From assembly GCA_001643675.2 (NCBI GenBank), contig LSRY02000004.1, forward strand, positions 440,001 through 504,000: a DNA stretch of 64,000 nucleotides. The letters are read 5' to 3'. The position numbers and the translations under genes were made by a program. The notes under the pieces are model-generated. The model made no database searches. It saw only the letters and a program-made list of their open reading frames with translations, and had not been told where the DNA came from. Below, piece by piece: positions 22,383 to 33,144 of this stretch (the first letter of the stretch is position 1; the number at the start of each line of letters is the position of its first letter). The stretch comes from Monocercomonoides exilis (Eukaryota; Preaxostyla; Oxymonadida; Polymastigidae).

Positions 22383-23563
22383 TCAGATATTCGCCACTGC
22401 AATAGTAGCCGCTCTCAGATATTTTATTGCAGAATATTTGGTAAAAATTGCATGTGTTTTCTGTATAGGTGCCTTTTTAACTGTTTCCTTCAATTCTCGA
22501 AGAATCGGTAGTAAATCCTCATATGACATCATTGTATAATGTTGAAGAGTCGCAGACCATGGCGGGCGACCTGTAATACGAAGGGCATGAGAAATAGAAG
22601 CAGCTGCAATCTGCGATGGAAGATAGGTTGTTGTTAATGAGTAGCTTGTTAACGAATATTCCGCAATAAACCTTGCAATCATTCCAACAGTACTATCAGC
22701 ATGGGCTGCTTTTGCAAAACGTTTAAGGAAGGTTAATGCTGTTGGAGCTCCAAGAGAATATCGCAGTTCGTTTAATATGATTCTCTCCATTTTTAATAGT
22801 TCATCTTTTGTACCAACTTCAGGGCAGAATTTCAAGAGTTGCTCAATAGAAGGGTAATAAGTTTCTTCAAATTTTGATGCAACGAAAAAGCATGATAGCA
22901 TTAATAAATACACTTTTTCGTACGAAACTACTTTTCTAGATAAAAATCTGTCAAAAATTGAAATTGTAATAAACAGTGTATCAGCTTGAAGAGAAGTTTG
23001 GTAAGTCTGTGAAAGCAATCTGTGAAGATCAACAGCCCAATCAATGCAATACGTTCTTATTCGTGCATTCAGTTGTGGCTGCATCGCCATGTATCTTGGA
23101 TTCGGTCTAAGCTTTCCCTGTTCAAATAGAATGCATAACCACGAAGATTGACAAAATTGAAAATTTTATTTTTTTAAAAATGACAACGCATAAAGTATCA
23201 AGCACAAAGATAAACGAAATAATTTTAAAATGATTATATTTCAAAAAATATTCAAGCCTGTATAAGCATTAAATACTGATACGCGTCATTTGCATAAGGA
23301 CTGCAAGTAAATGGATTATCCATGTCAGTTTGATCAATGTCTTCTGGAACTTCCGTTACTGGTACAACGTACATAGGCACAGAATTATCGACATCTGTTG
23401 CTACCGTCTCAGCGGGAGTCATTACCTCTTCCTCCATTCTTCCACTTGGACTTTCTGACGTTCTAGGCGTTTGCTGAGATGCATGAGTCGGTGGCTTGCT
23501 TTCTGAAACTAAACTGGGAAGTGTATTTGTGATTTGTTCCAAAGCTTTACGTGGTCTTGCCAT
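22383..23563 (-). CDS. Mitotic (A/B-type) cyclin
   Basis: A regulatory subunit that activates a cyclin-dependent kinase at mitosis. Exons 23563-23258 and 23117-22383 give 346 residues. Right at the N-terminus RKALEQITN is a textbook destruction box (RxALxxIxN), predicting ubiquitination by APC/C. The cyclin_N fold follows: RIRTYCIDWAVDLHRLL (family MRAILIDWLVEVH), TLFITISIFDRFLS, LLMLSCFFVASKFEE and YPSIEQLLKF. The second box (cyclin_C) shows PTALTFLKRFAKAA and YLPSQIAAASISHAL. The single intron (23118-23257) begins GCTTGA, a GC-AG intron. The N-terminal 90 residues are disordered and rich in Pro, Thr and Val. A- versus B-type is unresolved. Confidence 0.94.
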
Positions 23564-24054
23564 ATTCTGTTGAAGTGAAAATTTGAATCTTGAATAAAAT
23601 TCCTATGTTTCCTAAGTCAGATCAAACAGAACAATGGAAAAATGATTTCTGATAATTTTGCAAAAATCAACTTTTTTGTTATTATTGGTATAAATGATTC
23701 TCATTTGGACGAAAAAAGAACATTAAAGAACAATAATGACGAAATTATAAAAATTTTTGGATTTATGAAATAATGGATAAGAATTTTTTATCTCTATATG
23801 ATGAAAGTTTTCTCAAATCTTCTTATTTTTTATGTTGATGTGCATTTATTTCATTTTGATTTGATAATCTCTCTCGAAAATTATCTTCTTCGAATTTCTA
23901 AGAATGTTTCATTCAAGAGCATAGAAATTTTGAAAAAGTTCATTCCTCGTAAATATTCCAGTTTTTGAAATTTTGTTGAAAAAAAGTTTTTCTATTTTTG
24001 AATAAAAATTAAAATAAAAAATTGAAAAAAATTTACAAATGAAGCTCAAATAGA
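23564..24054. other. Spacer between cyclin and glutaredoxin-like gene
   Basis: AT-rich; nothing coding or repeated is visible. It must contain the cyclin promoter (read leftwards) and the 3' end of the glutaredoxin-like gene. Confidence 0.45.
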
Positions 24055-24651
24055 TTAAAGTTCAGAAGGCTTTTCTTCTTTTTTCTCCTCTTTTTCGTTT
24101 TTTGCTTCATTTTCATCCGGTTGCTCATGAAAAACCAATGTTCCAACTTCTTTTGTACCTTCGATAATATCTTTTATTTCTCCATTATTAACGTAATTCA
24201 TAATTTCTTAAAAAATGTCAAATAAACAATTACAAATGCAACAACTTTTTAAAAAATACCATTTAATCCTCCAATGTAACGTTTGTTGCAGATAACAGCA
24301 GGAATAACTTGAGATGCAGGTTTTTGAGGCGGAATCTTGGATAGAATTTTTTTGGCATCTTCAACGGCAGCTCCCTGATAAATTGTAAATATTTAAAGTA
24401 ATAATAAATAAAAAGCATACCAAGGTCATTGTTTGAAGTACATTATATGGAACACCAGCAGTTTCAAGAGCATTGGTGATTTTATAACAATCGGGACATT
24501 TAGGTTTAATAAGAACAGTAAGCTTTGAATCCAATATGACCCCATCCATAAATTTATCTCCAGTGAAAACTTCTCTGGGCGAAACAAAGTTTAATAGAGA
24601 AATAACAGCTAAAAACATCATTGCTTGAAAGTTATGATCAATAAGTCCCAT
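24055..24651 (-). CDS. Secretory glutaredoxin-like protein
   Basis: A thioredoxin-fold oxidoreductase expected to reduce or isomerise disulfides using its active-site CPDC. Exons 24651-24421, 24374-24260 and 24206-24055 give 165 residues. The N-terminus (MMFLAVISLLNFV) looks like a signal peptide, placing it in the ER or outside the cell. LTVLIKPKCPDCYKITNAL carries the CPDC motif after a beta strand. SQVIPAVICNKRYIGGLNE provides the cis-proline strand and the GG glutathione-site loop of glutaredoxins. The acidic, Lys/Glu-rich tail (after about residue 140) is extra. Translation could begin at the first Met (24651) or at Met-11/12, which gives a better signal peptide. It diverges from Beclin with only 6 bp between annotated start codons. 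Confidence 0.85.
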
Positions 24652-24657
24652 TGCACG
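24652..24657. promoter_or_regulatory. Minimal divergent start region (Grx-like / Beclin)
   Basis: The ATGs of two divergent genes lie at 24651 (-) and 24658 (+), so the promoters must overlap the partner's coding sequence or use extremely short 5' UTRs. No core promoter motif was recognised. If the glutaredoxin-like gene starts at its second Met the gap is still under 40 bp. Confidence 0.5.
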
Positions 24658-26212
24658 ATGTCGAAAATAAATATTCTTGTTTGCCGTCGTTGTCGATGCA
24701 CAATGAATGTTAGCGACCCTTCGCTAACAGCAGATGAAATTTCTGCTGAAGTTGCTCGGCTAGAAGAGGAATCAATAAAAATAGGATTTGATTTTCCAAT
24801 GTGTCCAGTATCTCCTTTTATTGTTTCATTTTGATTTGTTTTTCTATTTTAAACAAATGGCCCCAAGACTTGTCAATATAATGAATTTCAACGATTGCAA
24901 AAGCAGATTGAACAAATTCAATCAGAAACGCAAATGATTGAGAAACGTTCGACAGAACTTGACTGTCAACTCAAGGCAGTCCATCAAGATGAAGAAATTA
25001 AACGTCTAAAGGAGGTATATTTGATTTTCCGACTTGAAATTTCTTGAACAATGTTTTACCGCTTGTAGGAAGAAATTGCTCTCAACGAAGAATTATCTCA
25101 AATCGATAAGGAAATTGAAGAAGCTCAAAAATTAAAGGAAGAATTTGCAGAAACTGAAGAGATATTGGATTACATTGAAAGCAGGTATGAATTATTGAGA
25201 AGTTCTGTGTTATTATTCTAATATATTTGTAAATTTTCTGATAAACAGAAGTTGGGAGTTAAGGAATGAATATCTCATGGAAATGGAATCCGCTTCAGAA
25301 GAAATACAACAATTAGAAGCAAAAATTCATAGAACTCAAAAGCATATAGAACTCTTGAAATCGGCAAATCCACTTTGTGATGCGTTTGTCATTCGCTGTG
25401 AAGAGAATTCTATAAATGGTTTGTTGTTGAACGGACACAATAAAGAAAATGAAAGATCACTGTACATTATTATGCTGTATTTATTTTTTATAATTATTTT
25501 TATTGATTGCTCTCATGCAATGTTTCATTTCATTTTATGGGATCTTTCCTTGCAACGTGAAAATTACAGGATTAAAGCTATCTTCCCAGTTGGACGCAAG
25601 AGAAACAAATGCTGCCCTTGGAATGTGCTGCCTTCTGATACATCTGTTACAAAAGAAGTTTTAATTATCTTTTTTTCTCCAAAAATCTGTTCTTTTCAAA
25701 CAATTCCTTTGACTTCTATTTATTTGATAATTCTGATTGTTCTTTTTGGAATCTATGCTGATTTTTTTTTTCAATGACTATCGCAGATTTCAGATAGATG
25801 GCATACGAATAATACCTTTGGGTTCTTTTTCGTGGGTGCAATATGATGCTCCAAGCAGCACAACAACTGCAGCAGCATCTTCTTCATCTTCGCATCAATC
25901 TTCTTCCTTGGCATCTGCTTCCCAATCCATCACTAACTCTGGCTCTTCTTCTGTTCCATCTTCCTCATCTTCCTCATCTTCATCGCCTTCTGCTTCTGCT
26001 CCGTCCTCTTCTGGCTTAGCTCCAGGCGCTACTAAAAATCCAGGTGGCAGCGGAAAGAAGAAGCAAATCCGCCCTTTGTTCTTCTCCACCACACCAAAAG
26101 ACCACATGCAGCTGTTTGAAGAAGGGCTTGCTGCTTTGGCACGTGCAATGGACGAGCTCACACAATATCTGTCGAACAGAGGATACCAGAAGCCTTGTTT
26201 GCGCTTTGCTTT

Positions 26213-26274
<62 letters not shown>

Positions 26275-26596
26275 GAGTTTATGGTGATTTTGGTGTAGAA
26301 ACGAGATAAAAATTCGTTATTTAATTTTTTTTTTATCTTTTTGTTTAAACTGCACTATTTTTGTAATGTACTCTTTTTTATTTACATGCATTTAATGATT
26401 TATTATTATCATTTTATTTGAAATATCTTTCTCTCTTTTTGTTACAGCAAGCAAATTGACAATGTCAGAGTTCCAAGACAAAGAAGAAGTGAAAAAACCA
26501 TTGAAGTGGAAGTTCATTGACGGCTGGGGGCGAGATTTCCTTTTGTGGCTTGATCATCTTGCCCACTTTGCATCTCACACACCTGCTGCTCCTTGA
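24658..26596 (+). CDS. ATG6: Beclin-1/ATG6 family protein
   Basis: Beclin/Atg6 is a core subunit of the class III PI3-kinase (VPS34) complexes that mark membranes for autophagy and endosomal sorting. Seven exons (24658-24807, 24868-25014, 25069-25184, 25249-25418, 25570-25657, 25787-26196, 26448-26596) sum exactly to 409 codons. Two CxxC pairs (VCRRCRC and FPMCPTC) match the family's N-terminal CQRC/LCxEC. A coiled coil spans about 55-175. The C-terminal evolutionarily conserved domain shows INGLKLSSQLD then NAALGMCCLLIHLLQKKFQ and IRIIPLGSFSWVQY. A Ser-rich disordered insert of about 75 residues interrupts this domain (25847-26060). The end, KWKFIDGWGRDFLLWLDHL, parallels the aromatic-finger region. 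No clear BH3 motif was seen. The last intron contains a 56-T run. Confidence 0.93.
26215..26270 (+). repeat. 56-bp poly-T tract in the last Beclin intron
   Basis: Uninterrupted T run inside the intron 26197-26447. It lies far from the 3' splice site (26447), so it is not the ordinary polypyrimidine tract. Long homopolymers also occur at 21468, 38487, 38951 and 39636. Confidence 0.9.
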
Positions 26597-26907
26597 AATC
26601 ACATAACTTTGTTGTTTCATTATCACTTCATTTTTTTGTTTCTATGTGTATTTTTTGTTAACTTGGTTTCTTGCTTGTTTCGTTTTTGTTTGGCAAAATA
26701 GTTCACAAATCACAACAGCCCTGGTTTGTTCGTTGATAATATTACAAGTGAACACGGAAAATGTGTGGCTGATGATTAATGAAAAGCTCAATTACCAATG
26801 TTCGAGAGTAACTTGAATGCTTTGGTGCAGCTTTCTTTAAATTTCTGATCGTCAAATGCCATTTCAATGCATAAATAGAAAAGTTTATAAATACACATTT
26901 TTGGATA
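26597..26907. other. Convergent spacer
   Basis: Short AT-rich spacer between the Beclin 3' end and the 3' end of the coiled-coil gene. Nothing else is visible. Confidence 0.45.
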
Positions 26908-29900
26908 TCATTTCCTTGATGATTTCATTCTGAAAGACAGTTGAGAGCCAATGGCATCAACAAAATCGTGAAGCGAACTGGTGTCATCTTGGCCTCGAAA
27001 TCGAGCAGAAGAATATGGTGAATATGAAGGCAGTGGAGCTTCATTACGAGCTGATGCATTCATTTGCGTGGAGTCATAAAAGCTTTGTGAAAAGGGAGCA
27101 ATTGGCTGTGAGGCATAGAGATGGCGATTGGACGCAGTGGGTCTGCGCAATTGCGGCGGTGGGCGTGTCATTGGCGGATGAGGAGTGAATAGCTCGTGCG
27201 AAGGGGGAATCTCACTGGAAGCAAACTTGGTTGAGAAGTCATCTCTTGTTGGTGTTGTTGGATTTGATGTTTGAGAAAGAACTTTTTTTATCTGTTTCTT
27301 CTCTTTCTTTTTTCTGGATGTATTTGATTTTGGCTTTTGGATTGCCTCTTTTTCGTCTAACTTCTGCTTTTTGGACATATCCATTTGCATTTCCATAAAT
27401 TTGTTGAGTGTCGTGTGTAAGCTTTGAATAGTCTCCACCAAAAGAGTGGACTGCGCATCTGTTTGTGTTTGTGAAAGAGAAAGTGGCCTTTCGGTCTGAG
27501 CAGTTGGAGCTTGAGGCACAAAAGAACTTAGCCGTTCTGATTGTGAGAGTTGCTGTGAGTATAATTTCTCTTCGAGAACTGGCATAGATAAACTGTGATT
27601 CTGTGAATGTAAGCCAAAGACACCAGAAGAAGCAGGAGAAAATGTCTGTTGTAAATGTGAAGGGGAAGTAACATTAAGTGTATGAGGATTGCCGAGATAG
27701 GGTAAGCTTTGCTGCATTAGTCTTGAATCAGGGGGAAGCATGTAATCTGTTCGAATCGCATCAAACCTGTCTCTGCTGTCGAAGTGTCGATGAGACGTAC
27801 CTTGACGCAATGAAGCGTGTGATGTTTCTGAACTTTCTTCTCCAGATGCTCTTGAGTGTGAATGATGATGCCTATGAGTGCGATGAAGTGTGCTGCCTCT
27901 CTTCGAATGCAGCTCCTCGTAAGGTGACTCCTTGTAACGTGCTGTTGAATGATGTGAATGAGGGCGTGGGCGCATTGTTTGCGGATGAGGTGAACGATAA
28001 ATCTGATGATGGTGTCGGTGGTGACGATGATTGTGATGTGGCTGATGATGGTGAGATCGTGTTGAATATGAGGTGAAATGAGTGCTGGTTGTGTGAGACA
28101 AAGAAGATTCTGAAATGCTGCGTGAAGAAACAGATGAGGCAGTTCGTGAAGTGGCTGTATGACTGTATGACTGTGAGTGTGAAGAAAGCTGAGATGAAAT
28201 GGAAGAAGAAGAAGCAGAACGTGAATATTCGCTTGAAGAATGCTTGAGTCCGCGTTCGTGGCGATCATGGTGATTTGATTGGTGGCGATGCAAGTGTCTG
28301 CGTTGAGTGTGTTGCATGTCTTTATTAGGTAACTGTTGTTGGTGATGGCGATGGATTGATCTTCTTGTTCTTGACTTTTCTTCTGAATTTTCGTGTTCCT
28401 TTTGACTTTTTGATTGATATTCATTTTGAATAGATGAACCTTTCTCTGGAAAACTGGTGAAAGATTCTGTACTCGAAAGTTCCTCTTTATCCTCCACTCT
28501 TTTAATTGCAGTGTGACTTTGATGAGAAAAGAGGGAAGATTTTGTATACTCCTTTTGCCTATGCCTTTCAGATCGACGAGTCGGAGAATTGCTCATCCGC
28601 TGTGAATTCAATTGCGCATCATCTTCTAACTGTCGTCTGCTCCTCGACCGCAAACTGCTTCCATCAGAAGAAGCGCTTGCTGAACTCGGCAATGATTTTT
28701 CGTGAGAACGTGACTGGTGTTTTTGATGGATAGAAGAATGGTTGATTTCAGCTGTATCCTGAAGAGAAAGAGAATGAGAATGAGAATGAGAATGTTTGGC
28801 TGATTGAAATGCCTTTGAGCTTTGAGTTGGCTCAAATTGAGGCGAAGACGCTGTTTGCGATTCTTCTGCAAATGACAGATGCAACGCTCTTTTGGGGCTT
28901 TGCTGATGAGAAGCGTCTTGCTGCAGCATTTTCTGATAGGACGGAGATTTTGCAGGTGGAAAAGAATTTGGCATTGCTCCTTCATGTACAGTTGATGTGC
29001 GCTTATGCTTTGCCATTGAAGGAACGAGCTTTGATGAAATCGGAGGTGCTGTGGAAATAAGCAATGTTTGCTGTTCGTGTTCTTTAAAATGAGATGAAAG
29101 GCTGTTGTCTTTGGGCTCTTGTACCACATCTGATAAACTGGGTTGCTCAAAGGCATTTCTTGTTGCCTTATTTGAGCTTTCAATCAGATCATGTTCCTTT
29201 CTTTCTGCCTTTGAGAAATTCGTGTCTTCCTCTATTGTTTCTTCTTCGTTCTCTGTTTGATTTTCACATGCAACATTTTCAACAACGATTTGAAACTTGT
29301 CACTTTCGTCTTTTCGTCGCTTCTTCATTACATTTACTTCCTCTTTAGCTTGTTGAATCATCTTTCTTAGCTTTTGTATTTCTCCATTTTGAAGCTCTCT
29401 TTCTTTGGCAATTTGAACATGCATTTCTTCTGTTTCTCCTAACAATTGCTTCTTTGAGGATAAGTCTTCTCTTTCTTTCTCAACTTTCTCTCTCAGTTCA
29501 TTCAGCTCTGACTCAAGCTCAATGCTCTCCCTTTCTATCTCTTCACTACATTCAACAGAAACATTGTGTTCTTCATCTTCCCCTTCTTCTTCAAGATCTT
29601 CGTTTTCTTCGTCTTCTGTTGTTCTGCTATTCTTTTCTGCTTGGGCTGCCGAACGCTCCCTCTCTTTCTCTTCACTTCTTTTCCTTCTTTCGTTCTCGAT
29701 TTTCCTTTTCTCTTCTTCAAGACGATGACAAACAACTTCCAATTCTTTCTTTGCCTCTTCCACTTTCTTCTCCAATTCTTCGTTTTTGTCGTCTTCTTGT
29801 TCTTCATTCGTCGTATGTTCACTTTCATCTTCGTCAGAATCTTCCAAAGAAGCAGAATGCAGCTCTCCATCAAGCAAATGGAGCTTGTTTTCCATCTCTG

Positions 29901-32460
29901 TTTCCATCTCTTTCATTTCACTCCTCACACTTTCAATCTTTTTCTGAAGGTTCTTTGCTTCTCTTGCCATTTCTTTCTCTTTGGCATCACGTTCTTCATT
30001 CTCAATACTTTCTCTTTCTTTCAATTTTTGCGCTTCCCGCTTCTCATTTTCAATAGTTTTCGTTAAATCAGCATCCATTTTCTCCATCTCGCTCAATTTT
30101 TGTTCTTTGGCATGTATTTCGATGTTGATCAGATTGATCCTTTCTTCGTGTGTTGCACTTGCAATTCTCTGCTTTTCCTTTTTCCGCTTTTGGATTTCTT
30201 TGTCATTCTCGTCTAACTCTGAAATAGCTTTTTTGAGTGAATTTTGTGTTTCTTCAGCTTGTCTCCTTTGCTTTTCTTGATCTTTTTTCAGTTGTTCTAT
30301 TTGTCTGGACAAACTCAGTTCTTCTCCTCCTCCTCCTTCTTCTTCCTCCAAATCATCGCTTTCACTCCTTTCTGCCCCTCCCTTCTTTCCATTCTGCCTC
30401 AATTGCTCGTGAAAATCTCTCTCTCTTTCCTCTCTTTTCGCTGCCAGTTCTGTCTCTGCCGCTGACAATTGCAGCGCAATCTCCTCTTTTTCCTCAATCT
30501 CATTCTGAAGAAGCATCTGAAGCTCTCTGCATTTCTCTTCTTCTTCAAGAATGATGTTCTCGTTCTGCTCAACTTTGCCTTGCAGCTCTTCTTCTGATGT
30601 GCGCCTGGATTCTCTTTCCTTCTCTCTTTTCTCTCGCAGTGCATCTTTTTCAATCATCTTTGCTTCTTTCGCTTTAAGTTCCTTTTCAAATTTTTCTTTG
30701 TTCCTTTTCAGCAATATTTCTTCTTCTCTGTCTTGTCTTTTCTTCTCAAAAATCGCTTTCCTTTTCTCCAAATTTTGTTTTTCCAGCTGCTCAGTTTCGT
30801 ATTTCAGCTCATGGATTTCTTCATCCGTTCTGCTGTTCTGCTCTTTCAGGCTGTTGATTCTTTCTTCTTCTTCTCTCATCTCCTCCTCAAACTCTCTTTC
30901 TTCTTCCTCTCTACTTGCCTCTGCCTCCTTCTGTTTCTCTTCCTCCTCTTCCTCCTCTTTTTTTCTTTCAATCTCCATTCTTTGCTCATATTCTTCAGTT
31001 TTGTCTCTTTCTTCGCTTTCCTTCCTTGCCAATTCATCTTCTTCATTCAACAATTTCTCTTTTCGGGCAACCCAATCGCTTTCTTCTTTTCTCTGCTTCT
31101 CTTCTTCCTCTTCCTCTTCTCTTTTCTCTTCTGCTCTCTCCAACTCTTCTTCTTCTCTTTCCTCTTTCTTCCACCGCTCGGCTCTCGCCCGATTTTCTTT
31201 TTCCAGCTCTTCTTTTGACAAACGCAGCTTTCGTTTTTCTTCTGCAAACTGCTTCTCAATTTCCTCTTCCTCCTTCTTTTCGCGAGTGGCAAGTTCTTCT
31301 TCATATTTCTTCCATTCAACTTCCATTTCGCCCTCCTTCTCTTTCAGTCGTTCCTCAACTGCTCTGTCTTTGTTGATCCCCATCATCCTAATTGCCATTT
31401 TGAGTTCTTCGATTTCTTTCCTTCGCGCATTCTCGTTCTCATTCTGCTCTTCTTCCATTTTCTCCTTCTTTTCTTCTATTTCTTTCATCAGCTTCTCTCG
31501 CAATGCTTCCTTCTCTGCTCGAAGTTTACCCTCCGTCCTTCTAATTTCTCGCTCTCCTTCTCTCTTCTTCTCTTCAATCTCGGCTCTCCTCTTTTGCTCC
31601 ATCGCTTTCAGTTCAGTCGCTGTCTTCTCTTTGATCTCATCAATCTTCTTCTTCATCGTCGCCTCGGCTGACTTCTTCTCCTCAGCTTGCTTCCGCACCA
31701 TCTCTTCTTTCTGCTTCCGAAATCGCTCGCTGATCTCTTTTCGCTCCTTTTCAAAGGCTGTCCTCATCTCAGCTGCTATCTCTGTCACACGCTTGGCAAG
31801 CTGGTTGAATTCTGTTGGGCGCCTCTGGCCTTGTGGCTGTGGGCTCTGTGCTGAGCTTTGTGGCTGTGTGGCTGAAGAAGTGTCGTTTTGTGTAGATCTT
31901 GAAGCTGTTTGTTCCATTCTTTGATGTTGAGCAGATGATGTTTGATTTAAAGATGGTTGTTGAGCTTGGGAGAGAGAACCAGTTCCTCGATTTGTTGCAA
32001 ATTTTGGAGTTGCTTTTGCTTGAACGGATGGCCTTCCATCGTTTTCAACCTCTTCTTCTTCCTCTTCCTCCTCCTCCTCCTCTTCCTCTTCCTCATCATC
32101 TTCAATGTTTGTTTCCCTAAAAGTTGTTGTAGAACTTGTTTGATTCAGTGTTTGACTTTGTCTTCCAGAAGAAGTCCGAGAATTTGAAGACCGTTCAGTT
32201 GTTGATTTGGGATATGGAGGAGGAGGAGTTTGGGTCCTTGTTCTGTTTGAATTCGTCAGAGGAACAAATTGCTGAGATCCTGTTTGTTGACAATTTTGGC
32301 GCAAATTTCTTGTTGAGTCACTTTGATTCATTAAAGGTGGTGTTGTACGAGATTGAGGCAAAGGATTTGTTGAAGGATTTTTTTCCTTTCTTGGGGCAGA
32401 AACTCCAACAGAAGCAGGCGAAGAAGCACCAGCCTTTGCAAAAGAAAAAGGTGAATCCAT
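26908..32460 (-). CDS. Giant coiled-coil protein with His/Ser-rich C-terminal half, unknown function
   Basis: I do not recognise this gene. One intronless frame of 1,850 codons starts at 32460. The first 220 residues are Gln/Ser/Thr/Pro-rich with an acidic Glu run (about 120-140). From about 225 to 1100 the sequence is almost continuous Glu/Lys/Arg-rich heptad-like coiled coil, with poly-Glu segments. The last 750 residues are Ser/His/Arg/Gln-rich and low in order, with HH and SH repeats near 1450-1560. No motor head, ATP-binding loop, membrane segment or zinc motif is visible. Long coiled coils of this kind occur in cytoskeletal scaffolds and basal-body or axostyle-type structures, but that role is only inference. 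An intact frame of 5.5 kb in AT-rich DNA shows it is under coding constraint. Confidence 0.82.
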   Translation of the reverse strand: MDSPFSFAKAGASSPASVGVSAPRKEKNPSTNPLPQSRTTPPLMNQSDSTRNLRQNCQQTGSQQFVPLTNSNRTRTQTPPPPYPKSTTERSSNSRTSSGRQSQTLNQTSSTTTFRETNIEDDEEEEEEEEEEEEEEEVENDGRPSVQAKATPKFATNRGTGSLSQAQQPSLNQTSSAQHQRMEQTASRSTQNDTSSATQPQSSAQSPQPQGQRRPTEFNQLAKRVTEIAAEMRTAFEKERKEISERFRKQKEEMVRKQAEEKKSAEATMKKKIDEIKEKTATELKAMEQKRRAEIEEKKREGEREIRRTEGKLRAEKEALREKLMKEIEEKKEKMEEEQNENENARRKEIEELKMAIRMMGINKDRAVEERLKEKEGEMEVEWKKYEEELATREKKEEEEIEKQFAEEKRKLRLSKEELEKENRARAERWKKEEREEEELERAEEKREEEEEEEKQRKEESDWVARKEKLLNEEDELARKESEERDKTEEYEQRMEIERKKEEEEEEEKQKEAEASREEEEREFEEEMREEEERINSLKEQNSRTDEEIHELKYETEQLEKQNLEKRKAIFEKKRQDREEEILLKRNKEKFEKELKAKEAKMIEKDALREKREKERESRRTSEEELQGKVEQNENIILEEEEKCRELQMLLQNEIEEKEEIALQLSAAETELAAKREERERDFHEQLRQNGKKGGAERSESDDLEEEEGGGGEELSLSRQIEQLKKDQEKQRRQAEETQNSLKKAISELDENDKEIQKRKKEKQRIASATHEERINLINIEIHAKEQKLSEMEKMDADLTKTIENEKREAQKLKERESIENEERDAKEKEMAREAKNLQKKIESVRSEMKEMETEMENKLHLLDGELHSASLEDSDEDESEHTTNEEQEDDKNEELEKKVEEAKKELEVVCHRLEEEKRKIENERRKRSEEKERERSAAQAEKNSRTTEDEENEDLEEEGEDEEHNVSVECSEEIERESIELESELNELREKVEKEREDLSSKKQLLGETEEMHVQIAKERELQNGEIQKLRKMIQQAKEEVNVMKKRRKDESDKFQIVVENVACENQTENEEETIEEDTNFSKAERKEHDLIESSNKATRNAFEQPSLSDVVQEPKDNSLSSHFKEHEQQTLLISTAPPISSKLVPSMAKHKRTSTVHEGAMPNSFPPAKSPSYQKMLQQDASHQQSPKRALHLSFAEESQTASSPQFEPTQSSKAFQSAKHSHSHSHSLSLQDTAEINHSSIHQKHQSRSHEKSLPSSASASSDGSSLRSRSRRQLEDDAQLNSQRMSNSPTRRSERHRQKEYTKSSLFSHQSHTAIKRVEDKEELSSTESFTSFPEKGSSIQNEYQSKSQKEHENSEEKSRTRRSIHRHHQQQLPNKDMQHTQRRHLHRHQSNHHDRHERGLKHSSSEYSRSASSSSISSQLSSHSQSYSHTATSRTASSVSSRSISESSLSHTTSTHFTSYSTRSHHHQPHHNHRHHRHHHQIYRSPHPQTMRPRPHSHHSTARYKESPYEELHSKRGSTLHRTHRHHHSHSRASGEESSETSHASLRQGTSHRHFDSRDRFDAIRTDYMLPPDSRLMQQSLPYLGNPHTLNVTSPSHLQQTFSPASSGVFGLHSQNHSLSMPVLEEKLYSQQLSQSERLSSFVPQAPTAQTERPLSLSQTQTDAQSTLLVETIQSLHTTLNKFMEMQMDMSKKQKLDEKEAIQKPKSNTSRKKKEKKQIKKVLSQTSNPTTPTRDDFSTKFASSEIPPSHELFTPHPPMTRPPPQLRRPTASNRHLYASQPIAPFSQSFYDSTQMNASARNEAPLPSYSPYSSARFRGQDDTSSLHDFVDAIGSQLSFRMKSSRK

Positions 32461-33144
32461 TATCTGGTGAAATTATTAAAAAAATTGAATTTAACTGTGA
32501 AGATCGCAAAATCCTGCAAATCAAAGTTTTATTATTATTTAAAAAAAGTAATAAATATTGTCAATATTTCGAAATCAAAAACTAAAATCTTGCTTCAAAT
32601 CACCTTTTCGTTTTTCTTTGATTTTTTTATGAAACTTTACAGCAGAGACCTTTTGATTAAAAAAATAAAGCAAAATTTAAAATGCGATGAAGATTCAAAA
32701 TAAAAATTATGCATGGCAATTTTCAAAAATAATCTCTATTCATTAAAGATAAATGTCATTTGCAGAATTCTATTTCATAGTTTTTATGTGTACGCGTATA
32801 TGAAGCATTGCTAAAGCAAATGAAGGTTAATTCTCATTTTTTGATGTTATTCTTCAAAAATATTCAAGAAAAAATATGTGCAGAAAAATTAAAAGTCATT
32901 AAAATGAAGAAAAAATCAAAAGAAAATGTGAGTGTTTACACATAAATATATAAAGAGGTTCTCAAAAACGAATGATATCTTGAGATTCAACTTAAAAAAA
33001 AAAATTACAGCAAAATTGAAAAGAAAAAACTGAACAATTGTAAATAATCACAAAATATTTCAAAAAAAATTGTAACACGAATCACAAAATGGAAAAAAAT
33101 ACTAAACATATATTCACATTTTATAACTTACGTCGCACAATTCT
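32461..33144. other. AT-rich spacer
   Basis: Promoter side of the coiled-coil gene and 3' side of the permease gene. No coding frame or repeat with support. Confidence 0.45.

Noticed and set aside
27717-31924. Long open frames opposite the coiled-coil gene (for example 30551-31924 on +)
   Set aside because: They are Ser/Phe/Leu-rich antisense reflections of Glu/Lys/Arg codons, without independent motifs.
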